From assembly GCF_905220415.1 (NCBI RefSeq), contig NC_059548.1, positions 5,148,501-5,212,500 on the forward strand: a stretch of 64,000 bases of DNA, in the 5' to 3' direction. Both the position numbers and the translations under genes were made by a program. The stretch is from Colias croceus (taxonomy: Eukaryota > Arthropoda > Insecta > Lepidoptera > Pieridae). The notes under the pieces are model-generated. The model did not search any database, was not told where the DNA came from, and saw nothing but the letters and a program-made list of their open reading frames with translations. Below, piece after piece: positions 50,320 through 63,743 of this stretch (position 1 is its first letter; every line of letters begins with the position of its first letter).

Positions 50320-52509
50320 TATGTACATACGATACGGCAACCTAATCTAGAGTCGGCAAGTTTCAAACAACACGTCAACAAAAACTACATTTATTTAACA
50401 AAGCAATTAACACGAGCCGAGATGTCATATTCACATTCTTTTAATTATTTCGCAGAACACTTGGCACCCTCACAATTAGGGTGAGGTGAACCCGAGGCAA
50501 AATAGGCATAATTTTTCAAAAATTTACACGTATTTGGAGTCCCATATCTTCAAATACAATACTACATAATATAGAATATTATGACTGTAGTGTGGTTTTC
50601 TTCTGAATTCTTACTTTATGTTTTTCGCTAATCATTTTGATTGACGTCATTAGCAATAATTAAGTGCATAATAGAGCTTAACATTTTAAACCATTCATTA
50701 TGGTTTTTGTGGTATTAAAACCACTTTTTTGGGTTCCTTACTATGTAAATAAAAAATGCAATTAGAATGTAGAGTAGGTATGAACGATTTTTTACGCACA
50801 CATTGTGACGTTTCAAAAAACATCTAAGTACATACAGTTAAATTACGTATTTAACACTCGCTAAGATATCAAATACTTATTACACCTACTTCCCTTGCAC
50901 TGATATTATTAAATAAAGCAATATTATGTAGCACACGAGTATAAAAACAATGTACCACAGAATATGGAAAATCTGAAACGTTTTTTTTTTGCAGTTGGTG
51001 AACTAACCACAATCTACACCAATATACAGGGCACAAAAGTTTTCCAACGGCAAAGTTAAGCTTGTAACTCGAACCGCTTGTACGGAACCCTTGACGTTCC
51101 GACTCGCACTTGACCGGCTTTTTTGTAGAGCATGCGCGCTATGTATTTGTACAATGCTAAGAGACTACAATTTTTTTACCTAGACCTTAAGATATTCTAG
51201 ATATTCGATTAATATGTTTTTGTTGCGTCATAATGAATATAATTTTGTGTGTTAAACCAATTTGTGTCAATAATTCATGAATAATGTTATCTATACATAT
51301 TAAACGTTATTTTTACTTATAATGTGAGGTGTAGAACAGTTTTGACTTATATAATACAAAATTCCGTTATAATGGTGACCATACTTAGCAAACACAAAAT
51401 ATTAACAAGCGCAAAATGAAGTCCAAGAAAAAATAAACAGTTTCGAGTTTTTTTACATAACCAATTTTTTGCAACATGTTGTAAAATAAAAAGCATGCAT
51501 GAAGCATAATTAGCCTGTCTTAATTTAAACATCAGCTAAACACTTTAATTTCTCGATTAATTCCAAAAACACGTTATTAAACAGGGAAAAGTTCGCAAAA
51601 AGATAATTATGCACCCGGCGAATCGATACCATTCATCAAAGTCACAAAAATAATGCTATTCTAAAATGTAGAACGTGTATCAGAGAGTTCGCCAACGAAT
51701 CCCATGGCTACGTAATAACACCGAAATGAAGGGTTGTAAACGCTTCGAAATTTAATGAAATATTTGATTTATGCCCACCGTGAATCAGGTAGCTTATTAT
51801 AAGAATATATCATTAAACATTACATATATAATTAAATTCGAACTTAGCCCGAAGCTACCCCAATTTGAGCGGTGCCGCCGCATTATAATTTTAATAAAAT
51901 TGCCCGCCGCCCGATAAAAATATACGTAAAGAAACAACAAAATTATAACACATCTGATTGATGTATTATTTGGTAATTTATCGGCTGTAATTACATTGTA
52001 ATAATGGATAATGCTTCGGCGCGAGGGACGATTTATTAGTATTTATTAAAGTATGAATTATTGTATAATTACTGGGATGAGAGCTTCCAAACTAAACAGA
52101 GCGGTTGTTTTAGGGTTGAATTTATGAGTGATTCTTGGAGTCGGTCTAATCGCCTGTTTGCGATCGCGCTATGGGCGCCTCTCACATTAATGCGTACCTA
52201 CATGTAAAAACACTACACATAAAGGATTATGTCTCATAACTCCGCTTAGTTCTCAGAAGTTATGATCGGTTTCTAATTTAATTTTATGATAGGAATCAAT
52301 TTGTGCGTTTTATTAACAATTTAGATACATAAAAAAATCGTTTAAGAGCAAATATTATTTGTAAAGCTTTTAGGTGGAATAATAACTAATATTTCTATCA
52401 TATTTTTGTTCTAATTGATTTTAAAACAATTTAATAAGTTAGAGTGTTATAGTAGTTTGAGGGTAAGGTTTCATACGATCTTACAAAAGCGAATTTTCCT
52501 CGTCTTTTC
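50084..52509. other. Non-coding region with a TA microsatellite
   Basis: A TA dinucleotide run spans about 50275-50315 and generates an artefactual Tyr-Ile-rich frame. The rest is AT-rich with no coding frame or repeat that I recognise; a slightly GC-rich stretch near 51840-51910 has no clear motif. Confidence 0.5.
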
Positions 52510-52605
52510 TGGGTTGCCTGGTAGAAATCGCTGCCAGCGAAGGCCGCCTTCTCCGCATTCTTTAAGGTGTACAATAAAGTATTTTTCATTCATTCATTCA
52601 TTCAA
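52510..52605 (+). mobile_element. LINE/SINE 3' end, GGTTGCCTGG family, copy B
   Basis: It begins TGGGTTGCCTGGTAGAAATC, has the stem TCGCT-GCC-AGCGA, GGCCGCC, GTACAATAAAG and an ATTC-repeat tail. The stem arms are kept although the loop differs from copy A at 49442-49574, and the tail repeat differs (TTTAT versus ATTC). Confidence 0.6.
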
Positions 52606-54240
52606 ATTAGAAGTCAAAACATAAACAAATCTAACATCGACTGCACGCATGTAACCGCTTGTGCAACGCCTACGTTATATAATTAATTGTTTTTATAAAA
52701 AAGCCATAACCGTTACTTTTATAGCTACCTCTTTCACGGACAAACAAACACGTACAAAATTAATAGTTTAAAGGGCCTCGTTTACGCGTCGTAAAGATGA
52801 TACCCGATAGTACTTAAGATAAAATTCACAGATGTTGAGTTTGTTATTATGACTAATAATTTATACCTCGACATAATAATTATTGTACGCCATACACCGG
52901 TACTGCTTAAGTATTATAATAGGCTGTTAATACATCTATCTGAACTTGAATACGGTGACTACAAGCTATTTTAGCCTATCTGACAAGGAGATACGGCTTA
53001 AATTTCTATGAGGAATTATATAAAAATAAAGCCAATAAACAATAATAAATGCAAGAACGACGTGTTCACGTATTACAGGTATGTCTTTTAGATTATAATA
53101 TTTATTACAAGTAACTCGTTATTGATAATTATTATTTGAACAACTAGGATTAGTTGGGTTATTCACAGGTATTGTACTTACCTTGTGGTACTTAATGATA
53201 ATTGATATCATTTAATTACGTTATTATTATAATTATAAGCATACATTAAATTGTAATGGTCGCGATAGTTTAAATAATTATTATTGGGTAAATAATAAAA
53301 TGCGATGAATAAAAATGAAAATAACAAAGTAAACATGTTTGAATAAGTTAGTCATAATAGAGTTTAATTTGTATAGTGTTTTTTAATGATCAAATTCTAC
53401 AAATGTATCTACAGTTCTTTAACATAATGCATGCCTATATTATTTACATAAGGGAGTTTATTTTTTGAAGAAGTCCTCGAATATACTCTTAATGATAATC
53501 TATCAAATTTACATTAAAAATGAAAATGCGAAAAAATATTTTAAAATTGTTATGAAGTCAGTTAAAACAACATTCGTTCTCATTAGTTTTTCCTTCAATA
53601 TCAATTAAATAATTGAATTAAAAAAAAATCTTGAACGTGTCTACTAAGAGCTTAATTATCAACAGGATATATTAAGTCTTATGACTTTTAATATTATATT
53701 TTTACGACAATAACTTTGTAATAACGTACTTGTATTAAGTATTTTATGGCCAGCATTATAATGTAATAAAGCAAATTATATCTTTATCAATACTTAAATA
53801 CTAATTAAGAGACCGCAAGATCGAATAAATTGTGATTTTCCATGTAATAAATATTTTTAATATAAGTCGTCATTAGCGGTTACCTTCTGTGAAATGTTTT
53901 ACAGTATGTAGATACGAATTATTATGCAACGATGTGTATGACAAAAATGTTGAAAATTAATTAATTGGTAATATTGATTACGTCACACAGAAATACAATG
54001 ATTACGTTTATCATCAAAAACTAATAAGTACAAACAATATAATAAACGTCTGCAATGTGCCTCAAATTGACTAGGCAAATAAATAATGGGGTTATTATAC
54101 TATTATATTATATATTATACTATACTTACACAATATAATTTTCCAAAATTCCACTGAAATCATACGCTTACGGAGGAAGGATACCTATTTATAGGTATGG
54201 ATACACTTTCCGAAAAATCATCAAATAGGCAATGCAACTT
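52606..54240. other. AT-rich non-coding region
   Basis: No gene, RNA gene or bounded repeat that I can support. An AT-rich palindromic stretch lies at about 54096-54125. Confidence 0.5.
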
Positions 54241-54312
54241 GAACCAGAGTCAAACATCCTTTTTTTCCAAAATTAATCTCTAAAATATAAGGCAATTCAA
54301 GTTGTTGTTAGT

Positions 54313-54352
54313 GTATCAACCCTCATGTAAAACAGCGGAGACCAGCAGCTAG
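54313..54352 (+). mobile_element. Helitron-like 3' terminal remnant
   Basis: The sequence CATGTAAAACAGCGGAG...CAGCAGCTAG resembles the 3' end of the GAAGAG-family elements (GTAAAACCGCGGAGCACAGCTAG), with mutations. Its CTAG (54349-54352) is followed directly by the next element's TC. The 5' part is not recognisable. Confidence 0.5.
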
Positions 54353-54535
54353 TCCATACTAATATTATAAATGCGAAAGTAACTCTGTCTGTCTGTCTGT
54401 TACTCAATCACGCCTAAACTACTGAACCAATTTGCATGAAATTTGGTATGGAGGTATTTTGATACCCGAGAAAGGACATAGGCTATCTTTTATTGCAAAA
54501 TATATACCACGGGCGAAGCCGGGGCGGACCACTAG
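54353..54535 (+). mobile_element. Non-autonomous Helitron-like element (CTCTGTCTG family)
   Basis: It starts TCCATACTAATATTATAAAT, contains AAGTAACTCTGTCTGTCTG and CCCGAGAAAGGACATAGG, and ends GGGCGAAGCCGGGGCGGACC then ACTAG|T. Same family as the minus-strand element at 32051-32255. It begins at the T following the CTAG of another Helitron remnant. Confidence 0.8.
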
Positions 54536-55202
54536 TTTCTTATAAATTTGCCTTTCATTTCAATCCCATTTTTAAATAACCATAGATCCTCAAATTAGAT
54601 AGTGAGGCTCTAAAATAAATATAGTGTATCATAGATATTTATAGCTATGATAACAACTAATCAAGCCCATGATGCCATAAAAATAGCATTAGAATTTTAA
54701 CAATACAACATTAAAGCGTTGTTTATCGAACAATAACTGTCCAAAGCGTGTCACTGAAATCAAACTGAAATATAAAACCATAATACGAAGCGATAGCCAA
54801 CGGTATGCCCTTAATTAATATGTAATTAAGGTGTTTATAACTTGATAACAGGCCTAATTATGTTATTAATAGCACATTAGGGTCACGTGACGTCATCACG
54901 CATTATTAATATTAAAAACGAAATGCCGTTACAGTGCGTAATTATTTATTCATTAGTTCATAAATATTATATTCCATGTGTAGATAATATTATATTCCAT
55001 ATGCTATTAATATGTTCTGTTTGGAAGTTTGATCGCTAATATACTGGTGCATTTAATGTGTTTGATATGTTTAACTAGCTATCATAGTTTTCATCTGAAT
55101 TAGAAATAAAAATGAATTAAATTAAAACCTTTTATAACGCCAACATCATTAATTGAAAGTTCACTAAATTCCTGTTAAAATGTCTGCGTGTCTCTTCTGC
55201 AG

Positions 55203-55339
55203 AATCTTTGCAAGGTTGGTTCCGAAGAAATTCTGGCCCAAACTTGCCTCACTCTCCTGAAAATCATAAGATTAGAATCAGTTTGGTTTGGCCAATTGTA
55301 GCAAGACAAAACAAAAATATAGGCGGCGAGATATTATAA
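55203..55339 (+). other. Possible terminal exon (unidentified)
   Basis: A strong pyrimidine-rich acceptor (TCTGCGTGTCTCTTCTGCAG, ending 55202) precedes a frame that reads SLQGWFRRNSGPNLPH and runs 44 codons to TAA at 55337-55339. If spliced after 46861 the phase of the REIRSWDG frame is kept, but this has a one-in-three chance of being accidental. Two other frames are also partly open. No protein family is recognised. Confidence 0.2.
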
Positions 55340-58300
55340 CAAATTGTTAACTCTTTATTAGATCGTGTTTAAATTAAGATGAAGTAGCCCTTGAGCCAAA
55401 TAAACACTAATTTCCCAAAAAGCCTACCATTTACCATACACCATGACATTACACAGGTTAATGAACTATCTCGCCCTCAGAAATAACTTTGAAGCTTTAT
55501 CATAATTATGTTTTATTAAAATTAGCTTATTTTACGTTTCAGTCACTTAAAATTATTGCGCGAGCTCAATTTTATTTCATTTATTCTTTAATAAAAATGT
55601 AATAAAGTACGAATGATTACGATAGATAAAAATCTAGCAAATGAAAAAATGTTGCCACTCGTGAAAGCAGTGGTAATTTCGTAGAAAAAAACAGACGATT
55701 TGGAAATAAAATCGCTAATGACTGAGGCCATTAAGTAAATTATTTTAATTATAACTTGCTATTTCGTTTATTCATTTTGGTAATTTCGTTGAATATTTAA
55801 AATAAGAAGGGTGAAGTGTTGTTTAATACTGAAAAGATTTAAGTCGCAACTGTATCGTGACGTGACCTTTTTATTTATGTATCACTCGAGCAATTTGTTG
55901 TTACAAAGGGCTACAACTTGATTTCGAGTGGAATGCATACGAACTAACTGCATTGTTCATTACATATGTATACTTATATTTTAATTTAACTTACCACAAA
56001 TTCTGAGCTTTTATAGCCCATTTATTTGCTCTGTTATAATAAGTTTTAACAGATTTACCAGTCGCTTATGATCGCCCAGTGCAGGGTGACTTTCGAACTT
56101 CTTTGTTTAATACTGAAACACCGCTTACCTGCGCGTTTCTTTGTAGATGTTACGTTGAAAGGTACATTTGAAAAATATTTATTTAAACGATAAGTAACAT
56201 AATACTATCATCTCGAAATTAACACTCTAAAATATATACGAGGAGACAACTTGCTGTGTAGTATTTAATTAAAATTTAAAATTGGTAATATTCCTACTTA
56301 ACCTTATTCCCGTAGGAGTATGAACGTTAACGTATTTAGTTGAACAAAAATTCAACGTAGGTGAGTTTACTTATGTGGATTGATATACCTAGATTGCTTG
56401 CTTGACACTATGTGGTATGTGAACCAACATTACATACTCGTCAATGTAAATTAAAATGTTGGGTATGAGACATAATATAATGATATATAACGATATTAAG
56501 TCAAGTTAAAAAGTAGAGGCATTTTTGACAAGTTTTTAATTAACGACAGGTAAGCGATAAGGGAAATAAATTATATATTTATACTGATTATTAATTTGTT
56601 AATATACTTAAACTTCTTAAGCAGTATAATGAGATCCTTATAACATTTAAAAAAGGTTCTTAAAACGTATGTCTAAATTTGGTCATGCACTTAAAACATT
56701 AAACTTCAGAATATCGAAAACTCAAATTTTATTATAAGAAATTAAATGCATATTTCAAAGAAACCGAAAACAGAGCGAGATGATATAAAATTAAACCGAA
56801 TTAAACCCGTTCATTTAAAGACCTCTATCTTAGTGAAGAGTTTGGATGATAAAATATGGAGAAGGCATCTTTTTACCTGAACAATGAAGATGCTTATAAC
56901 ATTGTTTTAACCTTAGTTTATAAAACTATTTTATTCATTGTTATGAATGATGAAATAAAGATGAAATAAATATAGAAGAGCCATTAAAAAATTATGTTAA
57001 TAAAATATTTAAATGACTTTTCACTAACGTAAATATTCTTCATATAAATGTTTTTTTTTCACAAATCATATAAAAATCATTTTTGGAAATAGTGTATTAC
57101 TGAATGAATAAATGTAACATATTACCACCTCTGATCCCTCCAATTCGTAGCTCCATGTTACAGGACACAGACGGACGTCTGAATGGCGTCTCATTATCTT
57201 TAATTATATACCGATTCTTCAAGCACTCCGCTTTGCAAATCGAATACATTTATCTACATTTAATCTACATACATTTAAATTCGTTACATTAGCAACATCT
57301 TTGTTTATTTGTTTCGGTCATAAACCTTTAAGCCTTGAACCTTTATCATAAGAACTTTATAGTAAAAAATTGTGCTGGAAAAGTTTATAAATAAATATAC
57401 TTATAGAATAATGAACCTACCTACATATTAATTAGTATATTAATATTTTAATAATTATAAACCACATAAAGGCGAATTAATTGAAAAAAGATGTGGCGAT
57501 TATAAGAAATCATCAATATTATTTTAAAACAATCCTATTCCGTTAAGATTCAGGCCATAAATAAGATAACTAATCTAAACGTGTTCCATTTCAAAATGCA
57601 ATACATTGCTACATTCTTCACGTTTGCAAGAGCGCGTTCCATATATATGAGGCAATGGAGCGTGCACTTTCAATTCATTTCAGTTTTAGAAGGGTCGCGC
57701 GAGAACATGGTACAGGCACTCTATTACTCTCTGACTACTGTGTACGTTTGCCGCTGCCCTTTTGTTTTGCCTTTAGTATTTTATCGAGTGGAAATTTGCA
57801 TACGTATTACAAGTTAAATAATAATTATGTTTACGTTTAAAAAGATTAACATAGGTTTGGTAGAGACATGTTATATAAGAAGTGTCTCTACATGTGATTT
57901 TTGGATTAAAATGTAATATCAGTAATGGCGAAAATCTGAAGATTTTTTTGCTAATGCCCAACAAAGCATTTCATACAATAACGGTATGGGAATAAATAAA
58001 CTATGCGACGAATATGTACTACGAGTAAGTTTTATTAGGTGCTCTACGGTCAAAACATAGTACTTAGAATATCTTTTTAATTACGTAAATACAAAATAAT
58101 TTTAAGTAAAACGTTGTGTCTAGTATATTCCATTATTAATTAAGCAATAAATAGAAATACAACCAATAACTCTCCCTTATTTAATAGCAGTAATTAGAGA
58201 AAGTTTTCGCTATAATTTTCGCAGTTGCGCTTGTCTTGCAACAATTATTATCAGCCATAAAGAAGTAAATCTGTCATTCCATAGCTACGAGCCGCTGGAA

Positions 58301-60687
58301 AAAAACAGCCTCAAATAGACAATCTCTAGTACTTAGAGGGTAAAAAGGGGAAACCGGGCTAAAAAGCGTAATTATGATGATTATTTAGGTCGTAATGCGA
58401 CTATCCCACCACCCTGTCATTAATCGCCCCCTCTCCCTCCCCACTCTCTTTATTATTTCGTTTCAATTATTTTTGTGATTATCTTTTTATAGCGGGCGCA
58501 TTAAAACTCAAAAATAACAGCGCATTAAAGATAATTTGAATCGAAATAACACGATGTCCGCTGTTCGCACTTTTTTATGAATTATATTATGGAGTTGTAA
58601 CTGACTTCGATTGACATTTGGAAATTTACATCGCATTTTACTTTTTGTTTACGATTTACTTTACATTAACACTTTTCTTATATACCATTTCTTTCTATCT
58701 GTAATTGGATAAACCTAATTACTATTTTACAAACATACTATGGTTCATGTCCCAAACACATGAGGTAATGGTATTAGAAGGGATTATTTTAACTATTATG
58801 CGACTAAATAAAAGCGCTATTATATATTTTTATAGCTTTTAGTTTTTTAAGAATCTATTCAGTCAAATTATTCTATACCATTAATAATAACAAACATAAT
58901 TATAACGCGACGCGTGACTATTAACAATAGAAGTTGGATTTGCCAACCCCTTATTCGTATTACTAATGAATCGCGGATCCGTTTGAAAATAAGCTTTAAA
59001 TAATATTAAGTAGAGTTTAAAGTCGTCTAATCATTACCATAAATGCATTATTATAAACCTTTATGGATGGGCAATTTTTATGATTGTGCTCGTACAGATG
59101 TATGAAATCGTTAAATCTTCAGTTTGGAGCGCCGAAGCACGATCTTTTTACATTATAAAGTTTAATTGCGTTATTGTTGTTTAAGATATTAATTGCATTT
59201 GAACAATGGTTCTTCGATTCATTAAAAATATAGGTAATTATGGATATATTTATTGTAATCTCATAATATTGTGCAGCCACCTAGTAGGTACATACAAGAA
59301 TATTAATAATTTAATACTCGTAATTTAACTTCCTTTTTTACCTTTAATTATTTCAGAGCTTTATTATTCTTCAAAATAATATTTGTGTCAACCTATTCCT
59401 AACGTCTCCACTTTTGTTAGCTAAACTAAATTACTTTTATACAAATAGTACATATTATGCATATTCCAAATGAAAGTAAAATTTTAACAAATGCACCAAT
59501 AAAATGTGAACTTAAACGTTCTATCATCACATTCCCGCCAAAAATCCGATGATATATATATATATATATATATATCACAATACACGGCATCGTACCGCGG
59601 TGGCACAGAGTATACAAACATTATTTTATCTGTGCGCGGTTGCGTTCGGAAAATTGAAAGTGGCAGTGCGAAAGCATGGAGCATTGATGTATCCGCTGAT
59701 CTATTATTATATTTAGCGCACGTTAACCGGGCATCGGTGAAAGCGAAACCGATTTCAATTGTTATCTCACTCGGCCGTTAATTGACCGATATTTGTAAAT
59801 GTACGCGGGGTTAATTTTGTGTTTTAATCACGCTAGTTTTACGGTTGACGGCTGTACGGGGGAGATCGAAGCATTGTAATTCCAATTTTGGAGTGTTGCG
59901 CTTGGGAAATTTTAATGGTTAGCTCATAGAGCTAATGTGAATTTACTCTAGTTAATACCAAATTGTTACAAAAACGTTTTTGATATAATGTTACTTTCGT
60001 TTGATGTTGTCCTTTTCTTATTTTTGGTGACTGAACAGAAAATTTTAATTTGAGAAAGTGAAAAAGAGAAGGAAGGTACTAGGGGATAAGGAAGATGATA
60101 AAAGCCGGCAGACATGTAGAACTACTAGAAATTCTGCACTTTGCACCTGTAAATTTTATTGTATATAAATGTATGAATTCTTTCTGAAATAATAAAGTTA
60201 ACTATATCTATGGAATCATCTAATAATAGTAGCATTTGTGTAATGTCAATAAAGGGTTCTACCATGACTAACATAGTTGTAATAAAGTCTTACCGCCACA
60301 TTGAATCGTTGCAATAATATTATAATCTCTCTGCAATCAAAACTGACTATTTTCTAGTGACAATTTATTTTAAAACAATAATAAAATGCATCCAGTAATT
60401 TCACGATAAATCACGCATTATTGCACTTCACAGTAGCGACTCTTTCCTAGCAATTGTTCCCTTGATGTTCACAATAAACTTTTGTTTAGACTGTTAATAC
60501 ATCAGTTCAAAGAGCCCTGTCAGCGGTTGTTTTGAAGCTATTATCGTATTATGAGATCGTTTACGCCAACATTCGCTGTTTAAAGTTAATTTATATACAT
60601 AATATACTTGTTTGTGATACTTTTATTATGTTCTTGATTATCATGAACTTTCCAGCTTTTACGGAATGAAATGTCAAATATTATCTT
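55340..60687. other. Non-coding region with a C-rich island and TA microsatellite
   Basis: A C-rich island at about 58405-58450 contains CACCACCCTGTCATTAATCG and CCCTCTCCCTCCCC. A TA run lies at 59552-59575. A short stem GTAGAGACA/TGTCTCTAC lies at 57859-57891. A CG-rich patch at 59580-59880 has an open frame (59506-59781) that begins in the TA run and has no recognisable domain. No supported gene. Confidence 0.5.
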
Positions 60688-60856
60688 TCTTATATATAAA
60701 AATGAATCGCAAAATGTGTTGGTAAGCGCATAACTCGAGAACGGCTGAACCGATTTCGATAATTCTTTTTTTATTATATTCCTTGAAGTACGAGGATGGT
60801 TCTTATGTAAAGAAAACGTAAACATGTACCACGGGCGAAGCGGGGCGGACCGCTAG
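60688..60856 (+). mobile_element. Non-autonomous Helitron-like element (GAATCGCAAAATG family)
   Basis: It starts TCTTATATATAAAAATGAAT, contains GAGAACGGCTGAACCGATTT and ACGAGGATGGTTCTTATG, and ends with ACCACGGGCGAAGCGGGGCG then GACCGCTAG|T. TC and CTAG ends plus a GC-rich 3' stem fit Helitron structure. No coding capacity. Confidence 0.7.
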
Positions 60857-63539
60857 TAAATTATACATTTTAGGAAACTATAGAATAAAGGTACTTTTAG
60901 GTATAGATTTACGACCTTCTTGAACCTAGAACCTGACATACTTATCGGCTCATAATCTCTAGGGATTCAATTTACTTGATCTACTAAACAATTCCTTTTG
61001 CTTTACAGAAGATAGGTTTAGTGTTATTTTTTGCACAGCAATTTTTTTGTCCTGACCGTTCTTTGATTTCTAACATTTTATAGACACGCATATTTACTAT
61101 TTATTATAATGTCGTTATCTATAATTATCAGAAAGAAGAAGAAACAATGCTTAGTTTCATTCAAAGCTCACTTATACCTATAACACCTATAGTTGCGTAA
61201 TGGCCTGTACGTTTGTTATACACGAAAAAAAAAACAAAATCCCGTAGATTCCTCGAGGCGCGTACGTAGAGAGCCCTTGTCGCGCACTCGCCGTACAAAA
61301 GCACTTATCATTGCCCTTCCGCGGGTGTTCCCGATCACTTATTATACGAACATCATTGTTCTAAAATTATATCGCGACGCGTTGTTACGCGTGCCTCATT
61401 ATTACATTTTATTATTCACGGCTTCTCGTGTTATTTGTGCGTTTTCATGGCTTTGTATTGTACTGTTTGATTTGGAAGGTGTGCTTTTTTAAAAGTTAGT
61501 AAGATATTGTTTGACAGTTTTAAAATGTTGTTGTTTGGTTTATTCAATTTGTCAAAGGCTGGTTTATATGAAATTTAATTTTAAATAAAGGATCCTTTTT
61601 AACTATCATCAATTCATCCCATTTCGTAATTTGGTTTGTTATACTTTCTGAACAATTATCATTAGTATTCCAAGTAATGAGCTTTATTGATACTTCAGTG
61701 AAACTTTAAAGTAGGTACATAATAGGATAAGTTTGTTTACCGGGTTTTACAATGCCAGAATAATCTTTTCATTCAGAAATTATAGTATAATGAGTTATGG
61801 CTTTCGATAAACAGGGTATTTGTTTTTAAAACGAGTAATTTTCAACAGAATGAGTTCTGTTAACTAAAGCCATCAGAACAATACATAACCTATATTAAAA
61901 ATCAACCGCCGCTGGCCGAAAAAAAGTATAATTATAAAACGCGCGTAATTCTAATTTCGAATTCAAATTAAAGCCGCTTAATGCGCGGGAGCGACCCCGT
62001 AAAAAAAAGAGTTGACGAGTGCTCGCGGAGGGTGGTAATTTTTCATTAATTTAAGTTCACCATTCCCTGTTTTGTTTGCTTTTAATCGCATTTCTAATTA
62101 ATCCCGTCGAGAATAACGTGACAACTGTCGACTATGGCGGCCATTTTTTTCGAGGCCCAGTATAGCAGATGTCGGCCGATTTCCATTTGTTTCTGAGATT
62201 AATGATTCGGTGCGATTGTGAATTTTTCCGGTCGGCTTTTGTTGTTTTAGAAGCAATTTGTCCGCTTACTGTAGAGGCCATTCGTTAAATGCTTCGCGAT
62301 GATATTGAACAGAAAGGCAAGTGTTACAATTCATATAATTCGGCAAGCAGCCTTGTAGCTAGATCGCCGCGCTGGTTAAACAGACTATTCGACGAATCTT
62401 TTGACAAACAATAAACCGAAATAAAACTTAATGATGATAATAGCGGCATCTATCGTATCGATAAAATAACTAAAGACTAAAGAGTATCTACAGAGGGTTA
62501 CTAAATGAAAAAAAAAACTAAATTAACTCGCTCTAATACGCACTTTTTTCTGGTTAGTAATTAGGTAGCTAAAACGTGATGTTTTTTTTTACATTCTTAT
62601 TAGTAAATTTAATTTTTGGTTAAGGTTACTTATAGGGTTGCTTTTGCGCATACATTTTGATACTAAGAAATTAAAAAAAGAAAAATTTCTGTATTCATTG
62701 TCATCTATTTAGAGGTAGAGTCGTCACGAACTACAAGACAAACAGAAGTACACAAACATTTACAATGTTATTATAGTTAATATACGAATACAGTTAATAT
62801 AAAACACAATAGGAAATCATTCCTAAACCAAACTGAAATACATAGTATAATCATGTAAATTGTAAGTATTAGAACAAATAAACCGAATTGTATATCAAAC
62901 ACCACTTCGTTATTCCACATTTTTCATTGTTTTAGTATAAGTGTCCAAATATATTGACAAAATTAGTACCAACATTTCCCCTTATGCGTTATACGGCATA
63001 GAAAATAAATAAACAAGTATTGTACTCTTTGTAAAGGACAAAACGCAAATGGAGAGCATCGCTTAGTATTTGAAACCGATTGGAAAAGCAATCAAACTCT
63101 AGTACCAATTTTTTTGATATTAAAATACAGCTGCATAGGTTTTGATTAGTGGAGAATAGAAATATAAAACATGCTAACACTAAAACTGGAATAGAAATGT
63201 ACAATGAAATATATAGTTACATGTAAAACAGACATGTGTGTGTAGGTATTAGCTGTATACATGTGTGTTGTGACGTTTGCTGCATTTGTTATCAAGGGAA
63301 TAGATCCTTTGTTAGTTGTTATTGATTAAATATGATTGATACATTGGTATGGCACATTTATATGGATTTTTTGATGTTGAATATACAATTTGTGTTTGTT
63401 AGATTTTTTGTGGAGCCAGATTAATTATGCGGTCGAATGAATGCTTGATGAGGCGAAAATTTCAAATTTGAAAACTATCTATTTTTAAACTCAATTTTGA
63501 CTTAATTAATGTATATTATTATCTTGCTCTCTATCATTA
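60857..63539. other. Non-coding region with GC-rich islands
   Basis: A CG-rich island at about 61245-61440 holds a 99-codon open frame (61193-61492) beginning at TTG; its first ATG would be internal and it has no recognisable domain, so I do not call it a gene. A second island at 61980-62170 contains CGCGGGAGCGACCCCG and GGCGGCCATTTT. Both could be regulatory. Confidence 0.45.
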
Positions 63540-63743
63540 TCTATACTAATTTTATAAAGCTGAAGAGTTTGTTTGTTTGAACGCGCTAATCTCGGGAGCT
63601 ACTGATCCGATTTGAAAAATTCTTTCGGTGTCAGAATATAGCTTATTTGTCGAGGAAGGCTATTATAGGCTATAATTATAATATCATCTTGCTACGACCA
63701 ACAGGAGTTGAGCCACGGGGGTAAAACCGCGCGGAGCAGCTAG
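63540..63743 (+). mobile_element. Helitron-like element (GAAGAG family), copy 3
   Basis: It starts TCTATACTAATTTTATAAAG, carries CTGAAGAGTTTGTTTG, GAACGCGCTAATCTCGGGAG and CGAGGAAGGCTATTATAGGC, and ends GTAAAACCGCGCGGAGCAG then CTAG|T. 204 bp; close relative of 46942-47136. Confidence 0.8.

Noticed and set aside
50218..50484. 88-codon open frame rich in Tyr-Ile
   Set aside because: It is created by the TA microsatellite; the remainder shows no domain.
59426..59781. Three overlapping open frames on both strands
   Set aside because: All run through a TA dinucleotide run and have no recognisable domain or conserved start.
61193..61492. 99-codon open frame in a CG-rich island
   Set aside because: It opens at TTG and has no family resemblance; few stop codons are expected in GC-rich sequence. 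Kept only as a possible regulatory island.
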